DNA of 64,000 nucleotides from assembly GCF_910592395.1 (NCBI RefSeq), contig NC_088322.1, positions 5,763,431 to 5,827,430 on the forward strand, given 5' to 3'. The position numbers and the translations under genes were made by a program. Positions 12,731 through 25,082 of this stretch are shown piece after piece (positions within the stretch are counted from its first letter, which is position 1; each line of letters starts with the position of its first letter). The notes under the pieces are model-generated. The model had not been told where the DNA came from. It did not search any database and saw nothing but the letters and a program-made list of their open reading frames with translations. This stretch comes from Lineus longissimus (taxonomy: Eukaryota > Nemertea > Pilidiophora > Heteronemertea > Lineidae).

Positions 12731-13499
12731 CAGACTTTGAATCGACCCTCGAAAACGTTGAAGGTGGCCCCAAGTTCCACACAGTTCCGTGACATGATAA
12801 TGAGGACGCACCGTTTTCACGTTAGGTAGCTTTAAAGAGTCCATGGATTCATCAACCTTGCAACCCCTAACCGTAGTGCATAAATGAAATGTCCTTGGGA
12901 CATTGTGCTTGCCTGGGGATGATTTAGTGCTAGATGAAATGAGGTGTGGACGTTTTGATCATAATTTATTGTTAACAGTGATAGTGGCTGGATGGAAAGT
13001 GAAGGCATATGAAATGTCAAGTTTAAAGGACTGGATCTAGGAGGTGATGCTGATCCACAGGCCTATTATATCTACAAACCAAATTTCTAAAGACTTCAAA
13101 AATAAAACAAAACGCGGCACTAGAGATGGCACAATATAGGACTGATATCAAGGGCGCTATAAATGTAGTTTATAGATATATAGACAGACACTTTTAGAGT
13201 TTGACCTCTGTGAAAATGTAAAAGTTAAGTTTCAGCATACATAGTGCTTTGCAGAAGCACGTGATATGGCAAAATAGGTTTTCATTCTTGAGTTATCTTG
13301 GCTGTACATACTGATTGGGAAATCATGCCGGTATGATTTTGGCTGTTCTACCAGTGGGGGTTTATTCCTGGCACTGGATTGAATTGATATTGTATGTAGG
13401 CAGGCTGCTGCTTACTGTTGAAGTATAGTATAATTTAGTTATAGTCTACAATTAGAGAGCAGCAAGTAGACAGATAGAAATCAAGTCATGTGTAACCTT
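12731..13499. other. Non-coding stretch
   Basis: A+T-rich sequence without gene signals. Its 3' part may be the worn 5' side of the repeat that follows. Confidence 0.35.
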
Positions 13500-13973
13500 A
13501 GGCAACACAACTTTCTTTCAATAATCTCTTAGGATTTTACAAACTTGACCTACTTATAACTGAAAAGTAGGTCACATCGATATATTTTTAGTCAACATGT
13601 AGAGATGGCTACAGAGGTGTCTACAGACCATGATTTGAAGAGTCTACAATAAGTTATGACAAAACGTGCCACCTTCGATGATTTTTTTAGAGTTTGGTCT
13701 CTATGACCTTGAAAAGTAGGTCAAACCCGTGTATCATATCATGAAGTCTTATCAGAGGTATCCACAGTAAAAATTTCATGATCCTAGCTGTCAGCTTTAA
13801 ATAAAAAAAGATGGCCGCCTAGAGCCCAGAAAGTCGTCCACACATGCACCAAGTTTAATTTTTTTAGACTAATTAAGTGAGCAAACGTGCCACCATTGTT
13901 GATGGGGTGACAGACGGACAGACGACGGACGACAAGACGTGATGACATAAACTCGCCCAGGTGAGCAAAAAAT
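13500..13973 (+). repeat. AGGTCA-rich dispersed element, 3' fragment
   Basis: Member of the family seen at 39376-42266 and 58724-61725. Shared marks are ATGACCTTGAAAAGTAGGTC, AACGTGCCACC, a GACGGACGAC microsatellite, and a terminal CAGGTGAGCAAAAAA. Its 5' end (GGCCATTGTGCTCACC in other copies) is absent. It carries AGGTCA half-sites in everted arrangement. It is non-coding and probably a non-autonomous element. Confidence 0.7.
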
Positions 13974-15926
13974 GTTGGATTTCCTGCTGCTTATTATATC
14001 TAGCCCGAGGTCAGTGAAATCCAGGGTACAAACTCATAATCTGGCCGCTTCGAAAGAAAATATCCCATAAAACCAGCCAAATTTGTCGCAGATATAGCTT
14101 ATTGTTTCATAGTATAACTGGTGATTTACGATGATCAACGCGTTCTTGATTGCATGTTTAAAGGAAAAAATGACGAGGGGAATCCGGTTTAAGCGGTGGT
14201 CAATCCAGCCATGAGATAAAAGTGAGAAAAAGCACAGGTGCGAATCCGGCCTTCCATTGTTGAAGCAGTGTTGAAGGATAAGCCGGACTGCTTTCTTTTA
14301 TTAGCATATTTTTTTAGTGAGGGGGGGGGGCGTAGTTTGCCACATTTGGACTGCAAACTTATTCCCGGGTTCCCCTAAAACTTTCGCCGTCTTGCCGAAG
14401 AACTTCACGAAAAAAATTCAAATGTGGGCATGAATTAAACTATGTTTTTAATAAATGTATTCCTTTGTTGTTTTGTCATGGTTATTAACAGTACTTATTG
14501 GTAAAAAGTACTAATTTACACCCAAATGAGCCGATTTTCGAAAAGTTCGTCGCCGTCTGCTCTGAATTTCGCCGATTCGACCGTCGCGGACTCTCGGCGA
14601 CAGCAAGATCGAAGATCAAGCGGATTAACACAATTATTATGAATTTTGATATTAAACAAGAAGTTTGTGCCAGTATAGCCAGTCCGCCTTCCACCAGTAC
14701 CAGTGCTAGTACCAGTACTATGTCCTCAGGCTAGGCACCAGCGCCGTACTGGACATTGAAAAGGATCCCCAATAATCAGATGAGTGGAATGAATCAGCAC
14801 TCAAGGTAATGTTTGACACAAAAAATTACAAAAAGAAGCCTAACCCTAATTCAACTAAATCCCCCCCCCCCCGCAGAGGTAACTGAAATGACTGATTTTA
14901 ATGGCCAAATTGGCATATTTTGTTTTCCCCCTCCCCCACCCCCCCCCCTTCCCCACCACCACGAATCCAGAAGTCCTTCCAATGGCCGTTTGCCTATGAC
15001 TATGCCTAGAAGTAGTCTCATACACTACTGATGTCAGCCGTGATTTTTGATTCATTGACTAGTATCTAAATGATCAGGGAAATCAGGACAAAACTATTCT
15101 AGAATTTCCCTCAAATCAGCCCTCAGCACATTTTAGTGAGTCAATGGAACATGTATAATTCATTTTGATAGTGTGGGATTAACCATCCGGAGGTTACAAG
15201 TTTGTAATGCGCAGAACTACCCGCGAGATGAGGAGTGGTCATTTTGATTAGTTATGTTTAGGCCTGTTACTGTTAGATTAATTATGGGGCGAAACCATGC
15301 TGGATAGTGCAAGGCGAAACAGTTTGCCACAACATTACTGTACTCACCTGGCTTAGAGGAGAAAAGACAGTACACGTATATTCAGGAAAATTTACGGGCG
15401 GCTAGAACAGAAATCGACCGATATTGAACAAGAACCACCATTCCTTCCACAGATTGATTCTCACATTTCAGAGTGCAACTTGATACCGGAAGCGATCATC
15501 TGGTGGATATTTTAGGTAGAAATAGCATTATTTTTCCAAAGAATAAACCCTTAAAACGGATTTTTTATTTTTGTTGTTAACGCCAAGAGGATATACGCTT
15601 TCGTTGTGGTCGGTTATTAATGGAGTGCACCGAGCCATTGTTAATGGCCGTACTCTTTGCATGTATCTAGATTTGTACATAATTATCTCACGATTCGAAG
15701 ACATGTTTAACAGCTACTACTAACATAAGAAAAGCCGAAGGCCTGACGATTCCTTCGATTATTAAAGAGGTCCTCAATGTACTCTGTAGACTGTTATATT
15801 CAAGCTATTCGAAGTGGTATCGAATGTTGAATTATCAATGTTTATTAGATCATTGCAACTTGTTCGCAATCCTAGGCATGTCGAATCTGTTCACGGACAT
15901 ATTATCTCACTCACAGGTTAAAAAAT
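13974..15926. other. Non-coding stretch with homopolymer tracts
   Basis: Contains a poly-G run near 14321 and poly-C runs near 14862 and 14940. No gene recognised. The short frames at 14485-15055 are low-complexity. Confidence 0.4.
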
Positions 15927-16600
15927 TTGTCTCAATCAATTAGAATCACCCTTACCTCATACTTCTGGGCAATTGATAATTACCTCAAGAGGAGAGAGAA
16001 AAGAAAAAGTTGGTTAAATTCCAAAGAATTTGAGATGGTCCGGGACATTGTTTTGGACGGGAAACGAAAGGAACTAAAACGAAAAGGGCTCAGAAGTCGC
16101 CCCAACAGGGCTGATTCATTATTACCCGAAGAAGAGGACCAGCCTGTGGTAGATTGGCTCCGACAATCCTCAATCGCTACCCAACACAGTTTGCTGCAAA
16201 CTCTTAGGATTTCGCTGATGCGACGAAAGTAGGAAACTGGAATAGGGAGACATTGTTCTAAAAAAGACGAAAATAATTATGTGGGTGGCAGAAAGGGACA
16301 CGAAAACTCGCGATGGAACAACCAACCACGTTCGGCATTTTAACCCCAAAATCTTCCAGAGTGGCAACGAAAAGAGGTGTTCTGTTAGACGATACAAATT
16401 ATTTGCGGCGAAGGGCCAAAAAAACGAAAACCCGGGATTCACCTTTCTGCCTGGCCATTAACTATTCTTACAAACTTAACAAACCAGGACCAATGTGGTC
16501 TAAAAATCTGCCTCTTGGCAAAACACCGTGGCCAAACTTATCCCCAACAAGGATCTTCTCCTTTCTCCAATTTAACGTATTATTCACAAACTTAAGAACA
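15927..16600 (+). pseudogene. Decayed Crypton-type tyrosine recombinase (DUF3504-like)
   Basis: Three successive frames on the plus strand together resemble the Crypton-derived recombinase region also found in ZMYM2/QRICH1-type proteins. Segments in order: SRPNRADSLLPEEEDQ (about 16099-16145), then a frame with a CDESRKLE-like string (16220), then TKTRDGTTNHVRHFNPKIFQ (about 16300) and SPFCLAINYSY (16435), followed by MWSKNLPLGKTPW. Family members use the last blocks around the catalytic Arg/His region. Several frameshifts and stops separate the pieces, so this copy is dead. The assignment is from remembered family pattern, not a search. A LINE remnant on the opposite strand follows directly. 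Confidence 0.65.
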
Positions 16601-16639
16601 TGAATTAAAACCAAGTTATCATTATTTCCAAGTATTTTA

Positions 16640-16990
16640 TCAAAAAAAATCATCACAGATGTACTTTGGTGAAGTCCCATACAGGAAGAGCACGTACCCA
16701 TTCTTCAGAAAAGCATTCCGCAATGCTTTAAATTCAGGACATATAAAAAGAAAATGATGTTCATCTTCAACTAAGTTACAATCAAATGGACATAGTATTT
16801 TATATAGTTCAAGACGCATAGGCCTACCTTTTTCTATCATCAGATGATGATTACTCAATCTGAGTTCAGCAAAAATTGATCTAATGCTTCTACTTCGTAT
16901 GATACACAAATATTTTTCAATACCATAAGTTTTTTAAACATTTCTGTATACTCCTGAGCTGTTTTTTTTTGTTTAGCATTGACACGTACA
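16640..16990 (-). pseudogene. LINE reverse-transcriptase ORF2 C-terminal fragment
   Basis: The minus-strand frame reads ELRLSNHHLMIEKGR, then CPFDCNLVEDEHHFLFICPEF. This is the C-terminal Cys/His block after the RT of CR1/L2-like LINEs (R-L-S-x-H-x-L-x-I-E-x-G, then C...C...EDE-HFL-x-C). The reading passes into another frame near 16920, so it is frameshifted. No RT core is present, so the copy is truncated at its 5' side. An adjoining minus-strand frame (16855-17187) has cysteines but no motif I can name. Confidence 0.65.
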
Positions 16991-17447
16991 TCATCAAATA
17001 ATGATTTGAAAAAGAAAAGTTCGTATTTACTTTTTAACAACCCATCTGAAACCGAGACATCATCATTAGCTTGTTTTGTAAAACAATGTTTTGTACATGT
17101 TTTACAGATGCACATAAGCTTTGTTGTACTCAAAGTTTCATCAACAGCCAACGCCTTCATTAATACAGGGTGGTTACATTTCCTCAACTGAGTAATTACT
17201 AATAACTATGCTTAATAATGTACATTAATATAGGCTGAACACCTAGCTCTGCAAGTGAACCCTTATAAGAGGTGTCCCTGTTGTCACCCAATACCCATTT
17301 ACTAAATTTTCTCAACGTTTGCTCGAAAGGGAGTTTTTCCAATATACTGAAAAAAATTCCAAAAATTAACACAAAGAGAGGATTTTTAAAAAGGGGTCTT
17401 CATTTGCAAAATTTTCGAAAGAAAATCGTTTAAATTGCATATTGTGG
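16991..17447. other. Non-coding or unassigned stretch
   Basis: May include the worn upstream part of the adjacent LINE fragment. Nothing further recognised. Confidence 0.3.
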
Positions 17448-17582
17448 CACAGGCTAAATACAAAACCCCACTCCTGTGATTTCTTAGGTGTCGGACGCCA
17501 CCCGAGTGATGATCTTTGGCTTGAAAACCCCCGACCTCAGAAATCCCACTCGAGTGGTTCAGTGTATGATTTAGCCCCTGTA
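17448..17582. repeat. Imperfect palindrome
   Basis: CAGGCTAAATACA...TTTCTTAGGTGTCGG is mirrored by CCGACCTCAGAAA...TGTATGATTTAGCCCCTG. Arms are roughly 45 bp with mismatches. This is a small foldback or MITE-like unit without coding capacity. Confidence 0.5.
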
Positions 17583-18031
17583 CGAGTTGGGACATGTCAT
17601 GCAGAGTTTTTGAAACCGGGAGCACTGTTCAATAGATTGGTAAAAAGAATGGACACATTAGAATGGTTAAAGAGTAATTTGAAAGCATTTAAAATCGTTC
17701 GAAATACAGTTTACCCGTGAGACATTAACTCGATATATCACAACTGACCAAATTTCTGTACCGAAATATTGCCAAAAGACCTATATCGGAGATTTAAATC
17801 GGCCGTTCAAGGTGCAAATAATTATCTTGGCGCCAAAAACAGACGTCGGCCATGTTTTGGAAAATGATGTCATACCACTTAAAATCCAAGAAGGATGTCC
17901 TCGTGTCGCCGACGGGTCGGGTACTTGCGAAATGTACGCACCTCCGCGCAATAGAAGTCGATATGACGTAACATACAATTTCGTGACGTCATACGGCGTA
18001 AATGGCGGCCTCCATGGACCAGTGCATTTTG
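17583..18031. other. Non-coding stretch
   Basis: No gene recognised. GTAAATGGCGGCC near 18000 is YY1-like but isolated. Confidence 0.35.
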
Positions 18032-18465
18032 GAGACAAGACCACTAATGAATATTCATAGGTTGGAGGGTCGAGGCCTATCAATTAGACGAGTGCATGTT
18101 TTTAACTCTCAAGTACATATTTGGAGAGGTATTGAAAAAATATTTGTTGTGGCAATAAAGAAATTATTTGATGAAAAAATTAATTTTGAATTTTGCTTAT
18201 TTGGTAATAGGGGGCGTGTTTTGATATTTTTCTGCAAGTTGGCTGAAAAGAGTGGAAATATCAATGTCTGTCTAATTTGTCGATAATATCAAAAACTTTC
18301 CGTGGTCAACTACCAGTTTACTTTTCACCATTTACCTGCCCGACTGTCCGGAATATCATATCAAAATTTCAGATTCACAACCCCACGCAGTATTTGATGC
18401 GTCGCGGTCAAACATTGACAATTCAACTGCTAAAAGGCTTAAACAATCAATGGTGGTCTTGTCTC
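18032..18465 (+). mobile_element. 434-bp MITE, copy A
   Basis: Ends are inverted repeats GAGACAAGACCAC and GTGGTCTTGTCTC. A second copy in opposite orientation lies at 19876-20291. No coding capacity. The TIR plus short length mark a non-autonomous DNA transposon. The target-site duplication is not clear. Confidence 0.75.
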
Positions 18466-18883
18466 GTTTTTTTGGCGGTAATGGCCAGCGAAACGTAAAT
18501 GGGCCCATAGACGTCATATTATACGACCTGATGTCCGCTCAGGAATTTCTGGGTCGTTTTAAATGCTCGCTGTGACTAAAATAATAAAAAGCAGTGTGGC
18601 TCTCATCTACTTACTCGTTTAGATGCACTCCTAGATGCAATCTCGAGACCGGGAGCGAGGTGAGTCTGTTTTCGCATGCTACGTCATCAGTTCACGGTGG
18701 CGGGATGTGAAATCGCTGGTGAAAACGTCCAGAAACCTCTGAAGTCGTAATATTTTCATAAGCAGACATAACTGACTCACTTGGCTAATTGATCTATTAA
18801 ATCTGTGCGGGCTATTTTTTTATAGACCCGATTTCTCGACGATGTCATAAACAATATTCGTGCACGAGGTATCAATGCACTTG

Positions 18884-19303
18884 CGGTTACAGACAGGTCG
18901 TCATCATTGTATTTACGCATGCGCGAGTAACCGGATGTAAACAAATCCACGTGTTTTACGAATGAAGCATTTGCAGTAATAAAGTCATTTTACTCTAAGG
19001 TTGAATTAAAATAATTCAGGCATAAATGCCCATAATGGGGGAGTTGTTTTTATTTATATTTTCTACTAATTAATTAGGGAAGGAAAATCCAAATTGTTTT
19101 AAAAAGTGTGGCTCAACTAAATAACTGTAGATTGTATGATGACAAGCCAGGAGAAATCCATTTATTTCATGGAATACCCATTCTGTAAATAAAAGCACGT
19201 GGAGAGTTATAAATATCTTCAATCAAATGCACGTGACCTAATTTGTTTACATCCGGTTACTCGCGCATGCGTAAATTCAATGATGACGACCTGTCTGTAA
19301 CCG
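18884..19303. mobile_element. TIR element with 62-bp arms
   Basis: Arms 18884-18945 and 19242-19303 are inverted copies starting CGGTTACAGACAGGTCGTCA. They contain ACGCATGCGCGAGTAACC and TGTAAACAAA. The centre is non-coding. It lies between the two oppositely oriented MITE copies. The arms hold NRF1-like (GCATGCGC) and forkhead-like (TGTAAACA) motifs. It is probably another non-autonomous transposon. Confidence 0.7.
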
Positions 19304-19875
19304 CTGTCATCAATGCGTTTGTGGTGATGTCTAGTTGCCTCGTTGAATCAGAAATCAACTTCATTGTCCACAAATATGTGTTTTCTTACTTTTGGAATTC
19401 GAACCTAGAAGCAGGGTGCAGTTGTCTACAATGCTCGTGTACATGCCTTATACAAAGAGATAATAAAATAGCCGCCTGTGGCGAGCATGAAATTTTGTGG
19501 CGCAGATTCACTGACTGTGGTGAGTTATGCATTGGATGTGTACCCGCAGAAAGGTGTCTATTGAGATTGAGGGTATCAACAGCAAGCATGTCTATAAATA
19601 GCATGCACATTTATAATGTATCGCGCTCGTTGCATTGTTCATAGGGTATTATGCAGTGGATCATAGTCAGGCGGTGGTGATCTAATACTGACCTTTATTA
19701 GCATAACCGACTACAAATACCAGCAATCCGTCCTCAAAATACGTAACATACTCACTAGCTTCTGCAGGCCTTTTCAGCATCAGGGATTGCATTTGGACAA
19801 TGTCCTGTGGTTACCAGAGTACTAGCAGACGACAACAAATGGAGTAGTAACATTAGAATGGGTGGGGCTTTAGAC

Positions 19876-20291
19876 GAGACAATACCACCACTGATTGTTC
19901 AGCCTTTTGGCAGTTAAATTGTCAAGGTTTGACCGCGTCGCATCAAATACTGCGTTGGGTTGTGAATCTGAAATTTTGATATGATATTCCGGACAGTCGG
20001 GCAAGTAAATGGTGAAAAGTAAACTGGTAGTTGACCACGAAATCGACAAATTGGACAAACGTTGATATTTCCACTCTTTTCATCCAACCGGCCGAAAAAT
20101 CTCAAAACACGCCCCTATTGCTAAATTAGCAAAATTCAAATTTAATTTTTTCATCAAATAATTTCTTTATATCTGTAGTCTTGCCACACCAAATATCTTG
20201 ACAGTTAAAAACAGTTAAAAACATACTCGCGTCTAATTGATAGGTCTGGAACCTCCAACATATTATGAATATTCATTGGTGGTATTGTCTC
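19876..20291 (-). mobile_element. 434-bp MITE family, copy B (inverted)
   Basis: Reverse-complement relative of 18032-18465, slightly shorter (416 bp). TIR reads GAGACAATACCACCA and TGGTGGTATTGTCTC. Shared interior includes the GACTGTCCGGAATATCATAT and GTCAACTACCAGTTTACTTT blocks. It is diverged by scattered substitutions and small indels, so the two insertions are not brand new. Confidence 0.75.
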
Positions 20292-20729
20292 AGGGGTTTG
20301 GATCAGTGAAGGTGCCATCTTGGAAACAGGTTGGTACGAGGGCCCTGACCAAGAAATAATTTGATTCATAAGTGTAAAATATGTGGTTTTCCGGCCATCT
20401 CTAGGACCAGCTAAATTTGGACTGAAGCACTTTATATCATTGCTCGGGGGGGGGGGGGACTAGTACTTAATGCTCAACCCTCAAAACGACTCACCACTGC
20501 TTGATATTGAGCATGACAAATCGACAATATTTTCTAGATCTCCCATACTACACAAACAATATTGGCCTTGATCATTCCTAGCCACAGAAAGCAGGCGACT
20601 AAATACCAGTGTTGTCAAGGTCACCATCTGGAGCAACATTGAACTATCCAACCAAGTGAGTCAATGTCGCCAAAAGGCTTGTATTCAATTAAATTCTGTC
20701 TGCTAGTTTTAAACTCATGTTTGTACATT
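20292..20729. other. Non-coding stretch
   Basis: Contains a poly-G run near 20448. No gene seen. Confidence 0.4.
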
Positions 20730-21480
20730 ACATTTTTTTAAATTTATTTATTTATTATTTATTATAGTGACTAGTGTACACAAATTATATATACAATTAA
20801 TTAAACAAATACAAATAAATAGAACACCCAGCCCTCTTGGGCTTATTAGTCACTTTAAACAATTAAGATAATACTGTGCGGTACATGATAGGTAAACAGA
20901 ACGCTGTGCTTGGGACAAGTGCGGTGCATTAAGCATAATTAACTGAAAATAATGCCTTTTTTCTGACTCCCCGATGCGATAAACATATTTTACTGTGCGT
21001 ATTTGGTGCTCTGTGCATAAAGCAATAAATTTATCTAACTCTGACATATTTACAAATAATGGATCTAACTTAATGATTTCAGAATAAAAATGTTGACGCA
21101 TTTCGTCATATTTTGTGCAAGAACATAAAAAGTGCAACTCATCTTCACATACAGTGTTACATAATTTACAAATTCTGAGATGAGGAGGTAATCCAGTAAA
21201 TCTTCCTATCTCAATATGTAGGGGCAAAACCCCGCATCTCATTTGCGCAAATACTGCGCGCTGGGCTTTGTCGATAGCGGACAAAACGTACGGTTCCATA
21301 CCGAAATAACTTTTAAGTTTAATATAGGTCCTCAGTTTGGGTTTGCTAGCAACAAGCGCCGGCCATTCTGTTTGCTGGAGACTCTTTAAGTTTCTCTTGA
21401 AAACGGCCACGTCGCACGGAGTGGCAGGCAAAAACAGTTCGCCACACAAAAACGAAAATATTTTTGAGGAAATCAATAAA
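20730..21480 (-). mobile_element. 5'-truncated LINE (CR1/L2-like) with ORF2 C-terminus
   Basis: The minus strand carries a 208-codon open frame (21476-20850) that is the C-terminal domain of a LINE ORF2. It has KPKLRTYIKLKSYFGMEPYV, then QMRCGVLPLHIEIGR, then CKLCNTVCEDELHFLCSC (Cys-x2-Cys...EDELHFL-x-C-x-C). RT and endonuclease are missing, the usual 5' truncation of target-primed insertion. Downstream (20730-20849) are a 3' UTR, a short hairpin AGCCCTCTTGGGCT near 20830, and an AAATAAAT-type tail. The frame is open for its whole length, so the insertion is fairly recent. Confidence 0.8.
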
Positions 21481-23677
21481 AAGGCTTCCCTGCTCGTTTC
21501 GAGCAGTGTCTAAACTTATGCGGGGGGGGGGGGGTACACAGTCCTCGCTATCAATTACGTCACGTTGCGATTGCGCAGAGTAATTGAACTGAAAATGGCC
21601 GTGGCCACCGATTCGTATCCACTTTGGGGACAAAATTACACGAACTTATGCTGTCTATAATGAAATAGTTCTTTAAAAGGTTTGATTGAACTATTCTAAC
21701 CATGTCTCAAAGTCTCGAATCAAGGTGTGCATTGAATGTCTTTGTGTGTGAGAGCACACTAGGAAAACTAAAAAAGAAATCGTAAAGTTGCTTATTTGCA
21801 CAAAATGGCGTACAAGCAGTGTACACGCGAGTGCATGCAATGCACTAAATTAAGAGCAGGCCAAAATGGTGACGTTGGAGTGAAGAAAAGTTGCAAAAAA
21901 CAGGGAGAAACTTACATTAAATAACGTTCTTATACGGAGCGTTTGTACAACGGGTCACATTCCACTTCGCCAGGTTGTGAACAAAATTCCGGTTTGTGGG
22001 ATTTTATGATAAATTTGAGGAGAAATAGAAAAATGTGAAGTGTCTTCGTCCAAGACCAGAGAGTGCAACTGATTTTATAGTGCTAAATTTACCTACATGG
22101 CTGTAATTGATTTTGATTATGACAGGGGGAACAAAAAGACGGTGTAGAAGGAAATATAAACGAGAGTTTTAGAAAAAAGCAAAAAACATTTTGGTCTCTA
22201 TCAACAGTCTTGCAATAACGAAATGAGCGGATCCTGCAAATTCCGAGATAGTGGCAGCCAATTCAAGCAGGGGCGGAACGACGTCGGATATAATTAGAGT
22301 TCCGGTCATGCGCAAGGAGGATGAAGACTAGTCGTAAGTGAATTCCGTGGTAATTTGATCTTATATTTCTCACAATAATACCGAGACATATCCCTTTCAA
22401 ATATACCAGCCTTTGTTGGACACTGTTTGACTGGACGAATAAAAGCGATATAACTGAACGAATCGACTCTTTCCAACAGTACACTTTTTGCTCGATTCAA
22501 TGCATGTAGCCTATGCCTGACCATCGTGTTTTGTCAAAAATAAAGATTTTTTGAACCGTGACAGTGCGTCAAGCCTTCCGAGAAAGACGACGACTTCACC
22601 TTGTTCTCGTTCTCTTTCTCGGAGCGCATGTGAACCTCGCTATCATGGTTATGATGGGCGGCCTAGGCTTGCACTTTATTGGAGTATCTGTCGGCCGAGT
22701 AATCAGCTGTTTTATTGTCAAGTGTTTTTTTTTTTTTTTGTTTTGGGTCAAAATAAAAATATTTCGAAAATATGCTGACCAAACCGCATTTTTTGCTAGC
22801 AGTAGCAATGGTCCATCACGTGAAAATCTTAATTTTGGATTTACCTATAAGAAAATTTTAAAAAATACGCAGCTTTAGTAGATTTGGGGACAGGTTTGAA
22901 ATTTTCAGTTTGGGGTGACTTCAAGTGCTTGGAGCGAATCCTGCGCTAATTACTGACCTGTTTTCAGTAAATAAATGTGGCGAGTTCCTGTATAAAGAAG
23001 ATATAACGGCTTTTTCAGTGGTATCAAGCACCAATTGATCAATCTTTGAAAAACGCTTTCAAAACACATTTTGAATAGGTGTCATTTGCAATTGAGAGAA
23101 CATCCTGACGTCACGCACAAAAACTGTTATGCGTCTCTCTCGCTTTTCTCGAACTTATGACAGTCTGTATGAAGGGAAATTTGATAGCAACTTAGTATTT
23201 TTCATAGAAATGTATTCTTTCTCAGATTATGACAGACTTGAGGTTTTGAAACCTATGGTGAAATAATCTATTGTACAAAATATGTCATTTCTGATATTTG
23301 TGAAGCGCGTAAGGGTTAATCCTATGCGATCAATACAAGCCAAATTACATTATGTGCATTTAATGAAAGGGTCATAAAGGTTTCAATTTATAATGGAAAT
23401 GAAATGCCTAGGGGATAGTATGCTCGCCTTGGAAGGTATTAATGGCATTTGGAAAGCGATGGATGATGAATTATGAAGCGGACCACTAAATGGGCTTTAA
23501 TAAATCAAGAGGTACATTTTGCAAGTTGTAGGAAATTTTGCTGTCGATGTAAGTTCTGCTCTCCAAAGGTATTCATGTAAAATGCAAGGACAACATTGGC
23601 CGATTTGGTAATGAGAATAAGGAGGAAATTGAAAAACCGAAAGGAACTGGAAGCCAGCTATCAAATAGATATACTCA
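21481..23677. other. Non-coding stretch
   Basis: A poly-G run lies near 21521. Frames at 22263-22878 overlap on opposite strands without motifs. No gene supported. Confidence 0.4.
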
Positions 23678-23789
23678 GGGGCGTAGCCAGCTTTTTGGTC
23701 GGGGGACAAAAGGCTCTCTGATGGGGCGAGGGGGGTAGGTAAAATGATACTGGAAATTCCCCCCCCCCCGCCGTCCGCTAGCTACGCCC
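23678..23789. mobile_element. Very small TIR element
   Basis: GGGGCGTAGCCAGC at the left is mirrored by GCTAGCTACGCCC at the right, about 112 bp apart, with a poly-C run between. Short elements starting GGGGCGTAGC are common in invertebrate DNA. The assignment rests on the inverted ends only. Confidence 0.45.
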
Positions 23790-25082
23790 ATGATACTGTG
23801 AAATCCTTTCTAACAGGTCAGGCCTGTAAATTGCATACGAAATCATAGGCCTGATCACTGAAAATTTCCATAAAAGGGGATTTCGCACGACCAACGTTTC
23901 GGTCTAATTTTTACATTTTCTCGGCGGTGAAATGAACCTTCTTATTTCCTGTTTGTAAGTCTGGCAACGATCAGTTAGCGAGATACGGCCTGATAAACAT
24001 GCGGATAATAAGGCCTGTAATAGGGTTCCATTCAGTACTTGAGTTTGACTTGATGATACATCAATTGCTTTCATACCGACTGAGGCGCGGTATTGCTCGT
24101 ACGAAGATCGCTTTAAATATTTCGTTGTACCCCTTACATCACATTCTGACATCACACCACCACAAAATAAATGTGCTTTATCGAAGAAATTTTTCTTTCC
24201 GGATTTCGCAAACAAATAAGTATATGTACATGTATATAATGCGACATGTGAGTGTCGCGTAAATGAAATTGCACAGAACTTGACGACAAGACGTACGTTT
24301 GTAGTTCGTAGTTCGTCGATCGTTGGGATTGAGAAAACTGCTTTCAATTATTCCCTTGCTTCTATTGTCTAACAGGCCCTGTACAAAAACGTCGAATGCG
24401 ATCTTCAAAACAATATGGTGATTTTCTCCGAAGATCTCTACTAGCACATACTGGCTACTGCGAGAGTGATGAAGAAAGAGAGATTAAAATGGCTGCATGA
24501 ACCGTGAATGAGACCCGCAAGATCCCATACGGCATTCGAATGCCTGTTGGAAAGATGGATGGAGTTGAACAGACTGGGCGTCTATTGTGGCACAATAAAT
24601 CAGAAAACCAACAGATTGAAAACGCCCAGGTGAGGAAACTGTACTTCAGAAGATATAAAGACGATAGACATGTGAAACAATGTAAACATGTTATCGCTAC
24701 TATCAAAGTTGAATAACGTTTGTTTGTTTTTTGTTGTTGTTTTTTTTCGCCGTAAAAGAGATATAAGAAATAAATAAAGTAAGGCAATAATAAATATATG
24801 TGAACGAACGGCGTAGCCCTTAAATTAATCATTGTGAGTTGCCTTGTCAAATATTGTCTTCATTCTAATCAGAGCTAAAATAGGGTTTGGCCGAAATATA
24901 CTATATTTTATTTAGTGCCATATTAAGGGTTTAAACATTAAGTGAGTTTCGATCAAGAGCAATTATTCTAAATTCAATCCTACTATTTGTCATACCTTGA
25001 AGCCATTCTTGAAACAACCAGACGATATCATTATAATATTCTTAGTAAGGATGTTAATGTCCTGAACATGTGCATGCATGTA
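23790..25082. other. Non-coding stretch
   Basis: Several overlapping chance frames on both strands, none with motifs. No gene supported. Confidence 0.4.

Noticed and set aside
16855-17187. 110-codon Cys-containing minus-strand frame as a zinc-finger gene
   Set aside because: It partly overlaps the LINE fragment in another frame, and the cysteine spacing fits no finger that I know.
19243-19644. 133-codon frame rich in Cys
   Set aside because: It begins inside the arm of a TIR element and an opposite-strand frame covers the same bases. Probably chance.
23904-24347. 147-codon minus-strand frame
   Set aside because: No motif and several competing frames on both strands.
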